Assembly (NCBI GenBank): GCA_017591395.1
Contig: WEDG01001391.1
Coordinates: 62,001-126,000, forward strand
DNA: 64,000 nucleotides
Direction of reading: 5' to 3'
Origin: Schistocephalus solidus
Lineage: Eukaryota; Platyhelminthes; Cestoda; Diphyllobothriidea; Diphyllobothriidae
Shown: piece by piece, positions 1 through 11,660 of the stretch
Position numbering within the stretch: position 1 is the stretch's first letter
Layout: each line of letters begins with the position of its first letter
Notes under the pieces: generated by a model
Told to the model about the DNA's origin: nothing
Database searches by the model: none
Seen by the model: only the letters and a program-made list of their open reading frames with translations
Translations under genes and position numbers: made by a program

Positions 1-181
1 GAACGTGGTGGGACCAGCATTTGATTTGATGCAAGAGTTCGGAGAACGCCAGTGTACCAATCTTCTATTTGTCCGAGTGGGATTCAGTGATTTCAAACAT
101 TCCTGCTCCATGAAGGGGCAAAACGCCCAGATGTATTTGCGTAACCAACGAGCCAAGCAGATGCAGAATTCAGATTCGTTC
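1..181. other. Downstream flank of the DPP-like gene
   Basis: This lies beyond the stop codon at 182 on the minus strand. It is either 3' UTR or part of an alternative last exon, since a minus frame is open down to about 93. No polyadenylation signal is seen. Confidence 0.4.
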
Positions 182-372
182 CTAAGTGCTGCTTTTTCGC
201 GACCTTTTGGGCACCTGCGTTAATGTCATCCAGGGAGTGCGTCGAAGCATTATGACAAAAAGAAAAATACCTTGGCGCAAAGTTTTACTGCGACCTACCA
301 ACAAATCGTAGTCGACCTTTTCTCGAAGAAGGTGATTTGTGAGTTCTACTGATTGCGAAAACGGGTAGAGAG
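182..372 (-). CDS. DPP-IV-like gene, C-terminal exon
   Basis: The acceptor is ggattcttttattgccttggcag|. The exon reads YPFSQSVELTNHLLREKVDY, matching the family's VHFQNSAQIAKALVNAQVDF after the catalytic Asp. In the same frame it continues to a TAG stop at 182-184, giving 62 residues and a length after VDY close to DPP4. No His appears where active members have DQNHG. The 3' limit is uncertain. Possible donors occur at TTG|GTAGGT (298) and CAAG|GTATTT (270), and a different frame stays open from about 268 down to 93 and contains FCHNASTHSL. The true C-terminus may therefore differ, and loss of the His is not certain. No AATAAA is seen in the 181 bases below the stop. Confidence 0.65.
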
Positions 373-2092
373 CTGCCAAGGCAATAAAAGAATCCAAAAC
401 GATGATATTTTACTTTGAATTTATATGGAAATAATAAATCTGAGATTGATGTATATTTAAGCTTACACTTTAGTCAAAATCCACTAAAGAATTAATCGAT
501 AACCTAAACAGATTGACCGATAGCACATAAAATAGATTCCTTAGCTCATTAAATGTCAACCGAAATTCTGAAATGTACTTTGATTCAAATAAATTACTTT
601 ATTATGGTTTTCGTACTGCTTATCGTGGAGCCTTATGCAAAGATATGTAATCCCCAGTAGGAAGCCGGTCTTTGAACGATCTTCTCCTTTTTTTGATGGC
701 AAATGACGTTTTCTTCAAATCTGGTACGGGACGAAAGGGTATCTAATTGTGAGACTTTTAAAGATCCTAACAAGTTCATCCATAATGCCTCGTATTCAAA
801 AAGTAATTATTGTCACCTTCAGTGTAAACTACATGTATCAAATCCATTAAATGTATTATGAAAACTGCCTGACTTATTCCAAACATAGAAAAAAATGTAA
901 ATTTCCTTACACCGGACGTAAACAGCATGTGGTTTTGAAACCTTAAATTCAAGTGTACCAGCCCATAGGGTCAATATTGTTCAGCAATTTAGAAACTTAT
1001 TTCAAAACAGAAAAATACCCTTTATTGAAGTATAAAATTTGAAGGGGACGAATGTTGCTCTCAAAGGAGTAAAATAATAAATACTTTTTGGCATGTATTC
1101 TATAAAATGTACTTAAATTAATAAGGGCATTGAAAAACAATGATAAAATGATGTTCTATTTAAGTAGTCATTTTTACAGAGTATACTTTTTACCGGTGGT
1201 CAGAAAGAAGCCCTTTCAAAAACCGACATCCCACTGTGGCTGAAATACCTTAGGATAAGGTTGCAAGATAATCAATACGGCAATCGCACCAAAGTAATTG
1301 TTTTGAATCAAAAACCCATTTCGAAATTTTGGTTGACATTTAATGAGATAGGGAAACTACTGGACGTGGTTTCAGGATTTGGATTAAAATTAGGTAAGCT
1401 AGTTACTGAGCAGACCGAGACGCGAAATCAAAACAATTTTAAGACAGAAAAAAATAACTTAAGACTAACATTTGAATTAGTTAGCAAAAAATACCAATGT
1501 TAAAAAACCGTTTTTATATATGAGTGTCAGTAAATACCCCACACAGCTTTTCAGCCACTATACTATATAATGTCTGAATTATTTCTTTGTAAAACCCTTG
1601 AGCACTTTTTAGAAAATATTTTTAATTTTCCCGAGGAACATTTTAAATAAACTGTCAAGCCTCAATTCTTAAATAGTAACCAAACATTATTGACAGTGCT
1701 CTGCCTCAAATTTAGTACGGCCTGCATTTCAAATTTTGTATTTTGTCGCTAAAATAGTCCTGTTGGGCCGATTTTAGAAATCATTTGACGTGATGTTTTC
1801 CTGGTTGACAAGTAATTGTTTTTAACTTCTGGTTTCAAGAGCACTGTCTGTTCCCAATCGGAAGAATTTTGAGGTCCATCAGGCTGTCGTGAAATGTAGC
1901 ACAAAACGACCTGCATTATGCTATGGATGCTTCTGTTTCCATTCTTTACAGGAGGATATATTAGGGATTCCGACTGATTTTTAAGCGTATGCTCAAACAG
2001 AGATAATATCATCTAGCGTATCAAAATTATTCCGAATTTATAATTAGAAAACAAATCAGAAGACTTTGGATTGATGGAAAATGTCAACTTAC
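373..2092 (-). other. Intron with R2 repeat copy
   Basis: Intron between the last two exons. It is AT-rich and holds an R2 repeat copy at about 540-1190. No further coding segment is supported in 1190-2092. Confidence 0.55.
540..1190 (+). repeat. R2 dispersed repeat, copy 1
   Basis: This segment is colinear with 10870-11660. Shared points in order include aaatgtcaac(c)gaaattct, aaacgatctt/gaacgatctt, the tract gaaaaatac(c)ct, and gttgct...aggagtaaa. Similarity is patchy, so these are old copies. There is no coding capacity and the class is unknown. Confidence 0.55.
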
Positions 2093-2165
2093 GATCATCG
2101 AAGTCGTGCACAATTAGGACGGACTTCCCCCACAAGTTCCTCACGTTTTGCGCCAAATTTGCGGA
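2093..2165 (-). CDS. DPP-IV-like gene, catalytic-Asp region exon
   Basis: A 73-nt exon with acceptor cttcttcacttacag| and donor |GTAAGTTG. It reads SANLAQNVRNLWGKSVLIVH, then DFDD, matching in order and spacing the family's [25 protein letters not shown]. The acidic pair that holds the catalytic Asp in active members is kept (HDFDD), while the Gly-Thr before it is changed. The leftover C joins the CT that starts 182-372 to make Pro. The other frames either hit a stop or do not resemble the family. Confidence 0.76.
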
Positions 2166-3525
2166 CTGTAAGTGAAGAAGGGAATGTGTTAGTCAGAAGA
2201 CCATTTTCAATTCTGACAAGAAAAGTACAGAAACAAAGTAGAATAAATTAAGTTGAAGTAATTAAAAGGAAAACCTAATCAATTTTTGACAACCAAACAA
2301 AAACCTAGTGGGAGGATTATTTAAATGTCGTTTATAAAGGACGCTATGGAGGTGACCATGACAAAAGAGCCTCCTGGTTCTCTGCATAATTGTGAATTAT
2401 GAGAGCTCGCACCGTTTTATTTGAAAATTCAAGCTAATCACATGTAAAACGTAGACCGTTCAGTCGGCTGAGACATCACTCTACATACTTTTGAATCTGA
2501 GGTTCTGTCTTGTTTTTTTTCCCGAGATCCATGCATTCTCAGCTAGTAATTACTTTTTTGAGATGTTAGGTCTGAAGCCACGTAAGAAAACATTTGTTCC
2601 TCGTCAGGGATATAAGCTGGTGAGAGTTGTCGTATGTAAATGAGGAGACAACCACTTCCAGCAAATCCATGACTGCTATAGGGAATCTTAACGCTAAGGC
2701 GCCTTAATTGCAAGGGCTTGCAACCAATTTAAGGAAACTTAAATCCAATGGAAGATTTGATTTCAGATTCATAATGCTCGGCATTTAACTGAACAGCCTG
2801 CATATTTTTGCACAAATGATGAGTGGCCCCATGGTTAATAAACTAGGTTAAAACAGGCTGCTCATTGGTTTATGGATTTGACTTTTAACTAACAGATCTC
2901 GGATATGATTGATGAAAACTGATGAGTAGGCAGCCCAGTCTCCACTGTGTTTGTCACTAGCTTTCTATGCACACATTAATCTACCTTATGTCGTTCCATG
3001 CTGCTAGAGTAAAACTGTTTTTTACCAGTTGAACATGCGTCTGACAAGTAGCTGCAGAACTAGTTTCAAAAAAGTATGACAAAATTGCCTTTCGTTCCTC
3101 ATCCGTCTAACATATATCAAGTTAAATTTCCTTGCGTAGTGATTTTTTCGGATTAAACAAGCTGAGAAAAGACCGAAGGGGTTGCCATTTCGGACCTTTT
3201 TGTGACTGCGTTCTCTCAGGCTTCATAAACAGGCACGCATAAATTGAGGGTAGGAGTGGCTTTCAAATTCCCGAAAAAGATGAAAGCTTCAGCCACTTCT
3301 GTTTCTCCGTCGTCTTGCCGGTTTTATTCTTCCACCAACTTTTCCTCCCAGAATACGTTAGTTGATGTTAACATTTTCTTGCTTGAAAATATACCCAACC
3401 TGACCACACCGAGTATGGCTGCTAGCGGGGCACGAATACATTATTTTTCAACTGCCTACTCATAACGCAGTAGAATACTGGGCAAACTGTGCGTGACAGC
3501 TTCGCATCCATAAGAAACCCCAAGT

Positions 3526-3625
3526 GCTGCACCATCCGATGAACGACTCCACAACTTTTTAGTTAAAAGTCCAACGTGCTTACCATTGAGTCACGTGCTC
3601 GCTAAGCTGTCGGTCTAGAGCGGGT
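3526..3625 (-). repeat. tRNA-derived SINE-like fragment
   Basis: Read on the minus strand, this contains TGACTCAATGGTAAGCACG then TTGGACTTTTAACT and GGAGTCGTTC. It looks like a decayed tRNA: A-box, an anticodon loop with TTT as in tRNA-Lys, and a B-box-like stretch. It is too degenerate to be a working tRNA gene. A related layout occurs in 35166-35345, next to a gggaaactg-type head. Confidence 0.5.
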
Positions 3626-3769
3626 AAACCGAACGGTGAATGAACCACTTACCGATCACGTTACGGAACACACTCGGCCCGTTTTGCCTTAGCACTCACT
3701 CTCCAGGCCTCCTAGCAGCCACACAGTGACTGGTATATTATAAGCAGAATATCATTACCGATAAAGACT

Positions 3770-3895
3770 AGGGAGACAGTAGTAGACATTTCTGATATAT
3801 TAGCCATCATCAGTCAGCCATAATCAACTTCGTACGGTGAACCACCCCAGACTGATGACGCTTAATATAGCAGAAATGAATCCTACAGTCTCCCT
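3770..3895. repeat. Palindromic element, 46-bp arms
   Basis: The left arm 3770-3815 (agggagacagtag...catcatcagtc) and right arm 3850-3895 are inverted copies that agree at most of 46 positions, with a 34-bp loop. The termini read AGGGAGAC. The same design recurs at 27858-27993, which suggests a mobile foldback or two SINE heads placed tail to tail. Confidence 0.65.
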
Positions 3896-4291
3896 TGTAA
3901 TGTTATTTTAAGTATAATATACTATCCACTGTGTGCATGGTGTCCGGAACTAAGATTGGGCCTAAAGGCAAAACAAGAGGATTGGGTGCCGAAAAGCGAT
4001 CGGTGCATAATCCTCTACCCTGTATTCATATAAAAGCTTATGGAAGAGTGTCTTTCGCTAATCAGATAGTGTGACAGACTCGCACTGTACTTCATTGGGA
4101 CTTAATCTCTGGTACTCTTGCCCAAAATGAGTACAGGCTAATGATTTAAAAATGCTGCCCTGGTCTCGCTTTTTTTTCCTTAGGCAACATGCCTTTATTT
4201 CAGGATATAAGTTACACATCGGGAAGGAAGCCTACTCGCTACCATGAATGAAATCTTGAAAAAAACAACAATATTGCAAACATACACTTAC

Positions 4292-4350
4292 CCCGTACTT
4301 AAATTCACTTTTCTCGTAGAAACCCCGGTACCACTGGGCGGTCGTCTTTC
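4292..4350 (-). CDS. DPP-IV-like gene, short hydrolase exon (WYRGFYE)
   Basis: A 59-nt exon with acceptor catgcttttcag| and donor GGG|GTAAGTGT. In the frame used it reads TTAQWYRGFYEKSEFKYG, resembling the family's VSSWEYYASVYTERFMG, a helix after the nucleophile region. It ends on a codon boundary and joins 2093-2165 in phase 0, where the reading continues with the Asp segment. A second AG five bases into the exon (GGAAAG|ACG) is a possible alternative acceptor and would fit a phase-0 exon upstream. I first thought of an SH3 domain because of WYRGF, but the neighbouring exons do not support that. Confidence 0.72.
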
Positions 4351-6922
4351 CTGAAAAGCATGAGAAAATGAAGCATTTAATCTCGTTTAGGGAAGTCTTT
4401 TGATTTCCACTGCCGACATTTCTCATTTATTTATGCAAAACATGGGTGCCAGAAACATGCGGAAACTGATGCGATTAGGCCAAATCTTGAAACACTTTAA
4501 GTAACTCTCTAAAACTTGAAGAGTGGAGAACAATAAAATAATTGCAGTGGGCCAAAAGACATTGGTTTAGGTTCCTCATACTGATTTCTCATGAAGGAAT
4601 GGAAACTTAAACAGCCAATCCCGAAATGGGGACGGACAGCGGGTAACATGCCTTTTTAAGAAACGAGTATCATCTTTTATTCACACTCAATTAGATAATG
4701 ATGTTTATACAATGCCCATAGTTGAATGACCAGCTGTAGTACCAGTACCGAAAAGATGCACCCTAAAAAAGTTAACTTTTCATATCGATTTTCTTATCCT
4801 TTAAATCTTCATGCAATGCGTAAGCTGTCTCATGAAAGGTACCGATATTTACGAAGTACTGGTTATCACTCGAAAACCAGCAGCAATAACTGTACCAAAA
4901 CTAAAAAGAATTAATAAATGACTTTAAGCAAATTGAAAATATTAACGGATTATTTTACTTTGGTTAGAAATATACACTTCAAAGAAAGTGGAAAATTGTG
5001 AAACCCTCAACAATCGCTGTAATTCAATAAACTTAATGGTCAAATTAACACAAGGCCTGCCCATGTAAAATTCTGCGTAAATACATTACCGGACGTAGAA
5101 TGATGCTTAAAAATAATTATTAAGTGAAGTTTGTAATTAAAAATCTCTTAAGAATAAGTATAATAGCACTTATGTCCATCAGCAAACAGCCTACAGTTTG
5201 AACATAGATTCCACCATGGTTTCTCAAGAACTGTCTTTATTTTCTTCGCTTCTCCACTGCTTTGGACCTGCTTTACCTTTGCTTGATTTTGCCGATAGGC
5301 CCGTCACAGGAATAACATTTTCAATATATGTACTGTTCGGATGCGGGCAGTGGCGAATTAAGTTGAGTAGAAATGTCAGATGCCATCATTGACATACCAC
5401 TATGCGTATCATACGAATGCTTCCCATCGGCCAACTTTCTTCATGGACAGTTCTGGTTTTGAAGAACAATGAAATTCAGACAATCCTTAAAATTGCGGCG
5501 TAGGTATACGTTTATAGTTTTAGTGGTTATTTTGTTTTTTGAAGTAAACGATGAAAACCACTGCTTCGAAAATAGTGGGTGAATTGATAACACTGGAAGC
5601 ACTTTCTGAGGTACCCAAATATTGACCTGACCTATCGGTGATGATAAGTTAGTAACGAAGATGATGAATTAGGGCACATCTGTTCTTGTTGCAATATAGA
5701 TGGCCAAACCAGATTTCAGAAGTGAATTCATAGACGTGATGGCCACAATCATGTAGGCTCACTTGCCGGCTAAATCGGTTTGCTGCATGTGACCACCTAT
5801 ACTCAATCTGGATGCAAAGTCAAACATGAAACGGTGGTCACGGAACGACCAGTTCCTCCTTAATAGCAGTTCCTAAATCAAACCGCTTTCTTGGGTCTTC
5901 TTATAGTTCCAACTTTATAAGTCTTTGAAGTGAGAACTTGCGAATCAATGTCACGTCACCCGGCAAATCAGTGCCAGGAACACTAACATACACCAATGGC
6001 GTTCGCCTCCGTTGAATGCCTTACATACGCACACTCAGTCATCACGTTGGCCTACTCGGTCACATTGGGCCTCCATGAAAACCTCCGAATAACTACAGCC
6101 GACTGAACCACATCACTACACTCCCTTCCTCAAAAATATGGGCAGCACACATTAAATAGTTCCACATCACCCTCCACAGGCTCTGAATCGGCATCTACCC
6201 CGTGAGGGAAAAGAACGTGCTCACCGGCTCCTTCATGCGGGATGAATGGCACTCTAAAGCATGCGAGCTCCGAGCCGCCACACTCACTATGAACGTACTC
6301 TAACTGCTAAATATGAATCATTGCCTTATGTAGTATGATCGATTCAACGTACACCTCCACACTATTTAACAGGCTTACCAGACTTTAAACAGGCAGACGC
6401 ATCACGATTTGAGCATCAAAAACAAAAAAAGGTAATCATGTGGTCCACCGAGGTCCAGTATTACCGGTGAAAATATTTGAATTAATTTAAAGTGAGTTAG
6501 ACTTGTGCGGAATCAACTGCCGTCTCTCCTCACCCAAATTGATGTATTGGGAAGCCAATATATAGAAAATGGGAAATTAGGGAAGTGCGCAGTGGCTGAG
6601 AAAACTAAACTGGTCGTTTATGCGAGTCACACACGATCTCATAAGACGTCTTAGAAGTCAACAGGGATCTGTCATACAGAAGAGCACCATAAAAGCCACA
6701 TGAAGTAGGAGCCCTTTCAATATGACTATCGCATCAGAAAGAAGGACTGGTTTATCCCGACTGTTGGCTGTCTTTCAAGCCAAAAACGCTTTGCGTATTG
6801 AGGGAAATTCAAGGGTGGAAGGTTTGTTTTAGTGAGAGATTTTTGAGTTATATGCTTGCATTGACTCATCTTTATTTTAGTTATTGTCCTTAAAGTGTGC
6901 CAAAAGGAGATGGCCAACTCAC
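4351..6922 (-). other. Intron, no further gene seen
   Basis: Non-coding. The part 5940-6330 is less AT-rich and looks like an old repeat, but I cannot classify it. No convincing exon is seen here. Confidence 0.4.
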
Positions 6923-6958
6923 AGAGATCTTGCCCATGGGACATTTTTTGAAAAAATC
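6923..6958 (-). CDS. Candidate 36-nt exon, DPP-IV-like FKC strand
   Basis: A strong pyrimidine-rich acceptor (cttttcttaactgaatcactcttctgaag|) and a perfect GTGAGT donor enclose 36 nt. In phase 0 it reads DFFKKCPMGKIS, which could be the family's VFKCGIAVAPVS strand that falls between the nucleophile elbow and the WEYY..VYTER segment. Its position between 7718-7881 and 4292-4350 is right. The phase is a problem: 7718-7881 ends with two bases over. Joining to 4292-4350 in the required frame works only if an alternative acceptor (GGAAAG|ACG) is used there. It could be a chance splice pair. Confidence 0.35.
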
Positions 6959-7717
6959 CTTCAGAAGAGTGATTCAGTTAAGAAAAGTCAATTAACTTCA
7001 ATAGTGAGCATGCTGTCAGCCAAGAGCAGCGTTTGAAGTTAAAATGGGAATTTCGCGAGGGCTAGGGAAAAAAAGGAAAATGAACCGATGGTTAGATCTT
7101 CAGCACAAGCCTGAAATCTAGGACACATATTGTTGATATCGTTCATAGGCTCAACGTGAACTCCTTTCTTTAAAGAGTCTAAGGTTTCTGAAGGAGCATT
7201 TTCAAATGGTTGATGCGCATTATACTGGATGTCATGATTGGTTTGCCTAAGTGAACGCTCTCAGATACCATTATGGCAAAATGATGCTAGATCAATTAAA
7301 TCAGCCGGCAGATAGGAAGTCTATGTAGGATTGAATTACTGTGTGCGAGAAGAGTGTCTCTGTGTTTCCACTCACTGTGACCTACCACACGGAGTGGTAA
7401 TTGTGACGCAGTCATTTGGCCCAGCCAGTTGTGGACCTAAAGACGTATGTTTTACAACGCAGAACTAGGGTAGTGAGAAGTAAATGCAAATTGTACTGAA
7501 ATAGACCAGATTGTTCAAACATGACATGAATAAGCAAAGGCATGCACCACTTGAATCCAGTTTGACAGTAAAGGTCTACACAACAAGTTGCGGTATTCAC
7601 AATACTAAAAACAATTCAGTTAAGGTTTTAAGAGCTTCAATTTAGTCTGAGAGTTCTTTTAACGTTCCTCGGGTAATACTAAAACGGAGCACGGACATTT
7701 AGGAATAAATAAATCAC
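6959..7717 (-). other. Intron, nothing recognised
   Basis: Non-coding stretch between the tentative exon at 6923-6958 and the exon at 7718-7881. No element is recognised. Confidence 0.4.
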
Positions 7718-7881
7718 CTAGCAACTGAGAGCGAATAATTTCGGCTGCAGGTATCAGTAGCCAGGAATGCAATGCTCTGAGCCGGAGCGGAGATGCCATA
7801 TTCCACAGCAATAAACTCTGCCATAAAACGTAATTTTTCCATACAATAGGGGACTTTATTCGAGAAACATTGATAGGCATT
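7718..7881 (-). CDS. DPP-IV-like gene, nucleophile-elbow exon, Ser replaced
   Basis: A 164-nt exon with acceptor gatattatttcag| and a modest donor AG|GTGATT. The frame that fits the family reads MAEFIAVEYGISAPAQSIAF then LATDTCSRNYSLSVA. Anchoring on VEYG and SIAF against the family's IEMGF and RIAIWGWSYGGYVSSLALA, the nucleophile Ser falls on Asp (ATDTC). The glycines of GxSxGG are absent. A second frame is also open but does not resemble the family. The entry phase is 0, while 16611-16793 leaves two bases, so either a further exon is missing, another acceptor is used, or the gene is damaged. The exon is likely but its edges are less certain than most. Confidence 0.6.
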
Positions 7882-10059
7882 CTGAAATAATATCTCAGCT
7901 TGAATGTATTAAGTAGGTGAAGTTGCAAACTGTAGCATCGTCCTGCACATCCCAAGATTTATTCAGTCACAACTAGATGCAGCTCTTTGAATGAGTATCT
8001 TTCCGATGGGCCTCCGATAATCATAGTTGCAACAATATGGCTCCTACGGCAGCAGAAAGTTTTTTCCTAAATTTCGATAAATTTGTAAAAGTAAACATGA
8101 TTTTTATAAAACTTTTTTAAGTAGATCCTCATATTTTACTGCATCTTTAGTATAGCATGCCTCAAAAAAGGCCACTTAAGGTTTCAGGTTTGCTTTTTAA
8201 CTTTAACTTTAATTTAAGAACCCAACAGAGAGATAGTAATGTTCTGACTTCAAATTCTAAACTGCCATTTAAGAAAAACGATACATATATATGTTTAAGA
8301 TAGCAATATTGGTACTGAATTTGAGAAAGAAAGGGAAATAATGGATAAGTAGGGAATAACAGCACCTCTTCTCTAATTCTCATTTCCTAAAAGTCGGATC
8401 TTTGGTTTTATTAACGCAAGCAAATGTATGCTAAAGACGATCAGAAGTGACCCAAACCGCACCAAACAACTGGGTAATATTTGAGCCCTAAAAGTTTGCA
8501 GGCCTACTGAAAACCCACGGTTGTGCCCCTGCTGGTCTGAAATGAGGAGCAGTTACACATCCTTTTTCAGTGTGCGCTTAATATTGTATAACAATAATTA
8601 CATCTTCAAAGTTGGGTAAGCTTGAAGGCCACCTGCATCCTGAGAAATGTGGTGGTCAATTTTACACCAGGGCCTGCAAATATGGAATTTCGCTATAAAA
8701 AACATCTATTTATTTCCTTGTAAATTACCTTCCAATTATATATGACCAAACGTGTGATTATAGAACAAAAATAAAACATTTTTCAGCAAAAACCCACCTA
8801 GAGTTCGAAAATTGAAGATTGGTGCGATAAGAACCCCACATCGTGGAATGTTATGTGTCTCCTGAGAGGACATCAATAGTGCTGCGAGATATGAATCCTC
8901 ACCCTGAAGTTCCAACCGGAGTATGGAAAAAAATAAATGCACTTAATTAAACGGGGGCTCCCTAGCGTTAATTATTATCTTCTGAAAAGGCACGACCAGC
9001 GGTTACTACATAAACATCTAATTAGCAGGAAAATAAAATAAAATATGATTTTTAGGACAATCGTACACTTCCAATTTTAGAAAATGGACAGGATCTGGGA
9101 AACTGCCCTTACTTTTCTCAGAGGCAGTTCATTAATGCGTGTTGGATTTGACTCTCAAAGAAGCATATACCTAGCTGCTGAAGAGTGCTCATAAAGTGAC
9201 CATTTGGCAACCATCTCAATGACATCGCAATGAAATTTGGACGTCTGTAGCCTAGTCAACAGACACTGACCATGAAATCAATTGGATAAAAAGAAGCAAA
9301 TGCATTTGACGGACGTCGGGACAGAATAAGAATACGATGGCTAAAATATAACTGGTGGAGTGCACGAGTGAGCAGGGTCGGTGAGACCAGGAAGCGACTT
9401 TTAAAACGGACGAAAGTACTGTATTTACTTTGATAACATATAGCCAGTATATGTTTATTTTGGGCTGTGAGAATAATGATAAACTATTTGAAACGTTTCC
9501 GAAGCTTATCTAGCTGGCTTGAATTGTCGGCTTGATCTATGTTTTTCAGTTTCTCTACAATCATATTCAAAAATACAAGAAAGTAAAAAAGGTTCCACAT
9601 AGCTTTAAATGATTGTGACTGTTTAGGGGCACTTTTAATTGACTTTAACTTTTGTGTAAGTTGTTAAGAAAGATGAACAGAAAATGAATATCACTGTTAA
9701 GTTTTCATCTGTTTTGGTATGAGTGCTTAACAAATGATACAAGAAGGAACACGTATTATTAAATTTGCCATCTGCCTTCAAAACTAGATTTCTAAACGTA
9801 GTCATGCCTACAGCGGAGAAAGGGTTGCCTATTAGATGAAGGAGAGCGTTTATGTTGTTATAAGTAGAAGAGAGAAATGCTGACTGCAGAAACCAACGGT
9901 CCATAAAAAAGCTTGGTAAGTATTAAATAGATGACCCCTCAACAGAACACGGAAACAGGAATGCCCAAGCGACCCAGCACATAAATCAAAGAGTTTTAAA
10001 TATTCTCGTGTTCTCACTTTAATACCAGTCATAATTTTAACGCGATTCATAGCCCTTTT

Positions 10060-10215
10060 CTTAAGCCTAGCTCTACTCTGAAGCCTAACCCTCTAGTTAC
10101 CACTAACGATTGCCTTAACCCTTAACAAAAACCTAAAAACCTTAACGCTAAACGTAACCATAAATTTAAAATTAGCGCCAAATTCAACCTAAAGTAACCC
10201 TAAACATCACCCTAT
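10060..10215 (-). repeat. Degenerate TTAGGG-like tract
   Basis: The plus strand repeats variants of cctaaccct, ccttaaccc and cctaaa (agcctaaccctctagttacc..., taaccctaaacatcaccc). This equals a decayed TTAGGG array on the minus strand. It is an interstitial telomere-like repeat, not a telomere. Confidence 0.6.
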
Positions 10216-10869
10216 TTTCTACGGTATCTGGTGCAAAGAAACATTTATTGTCGGTGGTTTCTGATTTCCTGTCCTGTTAAGTAGCCAATATTTTGCAATA
10301 ACATCACGTGCACAGTCAGTCTCTGTGATTCTGATCCCTCAAACCTAATTCCACGAATTCGGTCACATTCTTACTCCAACGTATGTAACTGGCTATGAAC
10401 TAGAGATTACCACAGAGCTACGATTCCGACCCTTTAAATTTTATGGTTCAGACGACTCTATTCCCAGACATCACTCCCAAACGGAGAATCCGCGACAGTC
10501 TACTCAGCATGTTGACAGCGAATGAGTTCCAATTGCGCGGCGTGTGATTCAGTTTTTCACCTTCGACACCGTGAGGCAAATCGATATTTTTGGTTTTAAC
10601 TATTAATACCAGCCAGACCTAGCTCAGTTCCACGCTCACGTCTCGCTCTGGCAAACAGAATACGTACAGCTGACACTCGAATCAGTGGAAAAAATGTTAC
10701 TCCTGAGCTGTTGTTGTGGTTATGGAGCTGCTTATATTCCAGCTAATTCTGTCTTTTTGAATTTTACCTGAGTAATATTCTCTTTATCCTCCCATTTCAA
10801 TCGGACATACATATGGCTACGACCCTGTGATATGCAATCATATTGTTATATAAACAGTAGGTTTGCTTA

Positions 10870-11660
10870 CTAATAAAATGTCAACGAAAATTCTAATAAA
10901 GTGTTTTCGATTCATTCAGCGTACATATTTAGGTTTTTATTAATAATTTTCCTATAGAATACTCCCAAAATAGTTAACTCACGTCAACACATGGAATGTT
11001 AAACGATCTTCTTTCTGGCAACCTGCAAAATCTACATTTTGTAAAAATGACTACAATATTAGCAGACATTTTCCCTATTGATATCTACCGCCTTTGTAAA
11101 TTCAAATGTGTTTTATAGAAAGCACGCACGAAAATATGCTATCTTAAGTTCATAGAAAACAACGTCTTCTTTATGCCGAAATTGTGACTTTTGTTTCAAA
11201 GGCGTTTCAAATTATGAGAGATTTGTGACCGCAAACTGTTAACTCACAAAAAAACGTATCTTGCCATTCACTTAAACCGCTTATTAAGAATACAACATAG
11301 CTCAACTCTACTGAAAAATTTACAAACTCTACGTGAAATCTCCGTTATAGTGTAAAGAAATACGGAATTTTCCTTAGGCGGAAAGTATACAGCCTGTAGG
11401 TTGGAAACCCTGAATGCAATGCAATGAAAGGTGGAGCTTAACGTTATTCAGCAGTTGAAGAGGTGATTTGAAACCGAAAAATACTCTTTCTTTAAATAAG
11501 ATGTTTAAAGAAGAGGAAAGTTGCTGAGGAACGAGTAAAGGTAAGCATGTTTAATGTGATTTTTGTATCAAATGGATTTTACTGTATAAGGGCATTTAAA
11601 AACTATAAAATTCATGATAGTTATGTAAGTATTCGTCAGATTGTAGTTTTGGACAAAAGT
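10870..11660 (+). repeat. R2 dispersed repeat, copy 2
   Basis: Colinear with 540-1190 at its ends and with 26890-27580 in its middle (gaaagcacgcacgaaaatatgc versus gaaagcatgcattaaaatgc; acgtatcttgcc versus gtcgtatctgc; ggaaaccctgaat versus gacaaccctgaat). Unknown class, non-coding. Confidence 0.55.

Larger units (their letters stand above)
2166..4291 (-). other. Intron with SINE-like and palindromic DNA
   Basis: Intron between 4292-4350 and 2093-2165. It holds a tRNA-like SINE piece (3526-3625) and a palindromic element (3770-3895). Nothing else supportable is seen in 2166-3500. Confidence 0.5.

Noticed and set aside
3526..3625. A functional tRNA-Lys gene
   Set aside because: The acceptor stem cannot be closed and the B-box is degenerate, so I treat it as SINE-derived.
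4292..4350. SH3-like reading (WYRGF...) suggesting a DOCK-type gene
   Set aside because: The exon joins in phase to 2093-2165 and 182-372, which follow the DPP-IV hydrolase order. The exon order is also wrong for a DOCK N-terminus.
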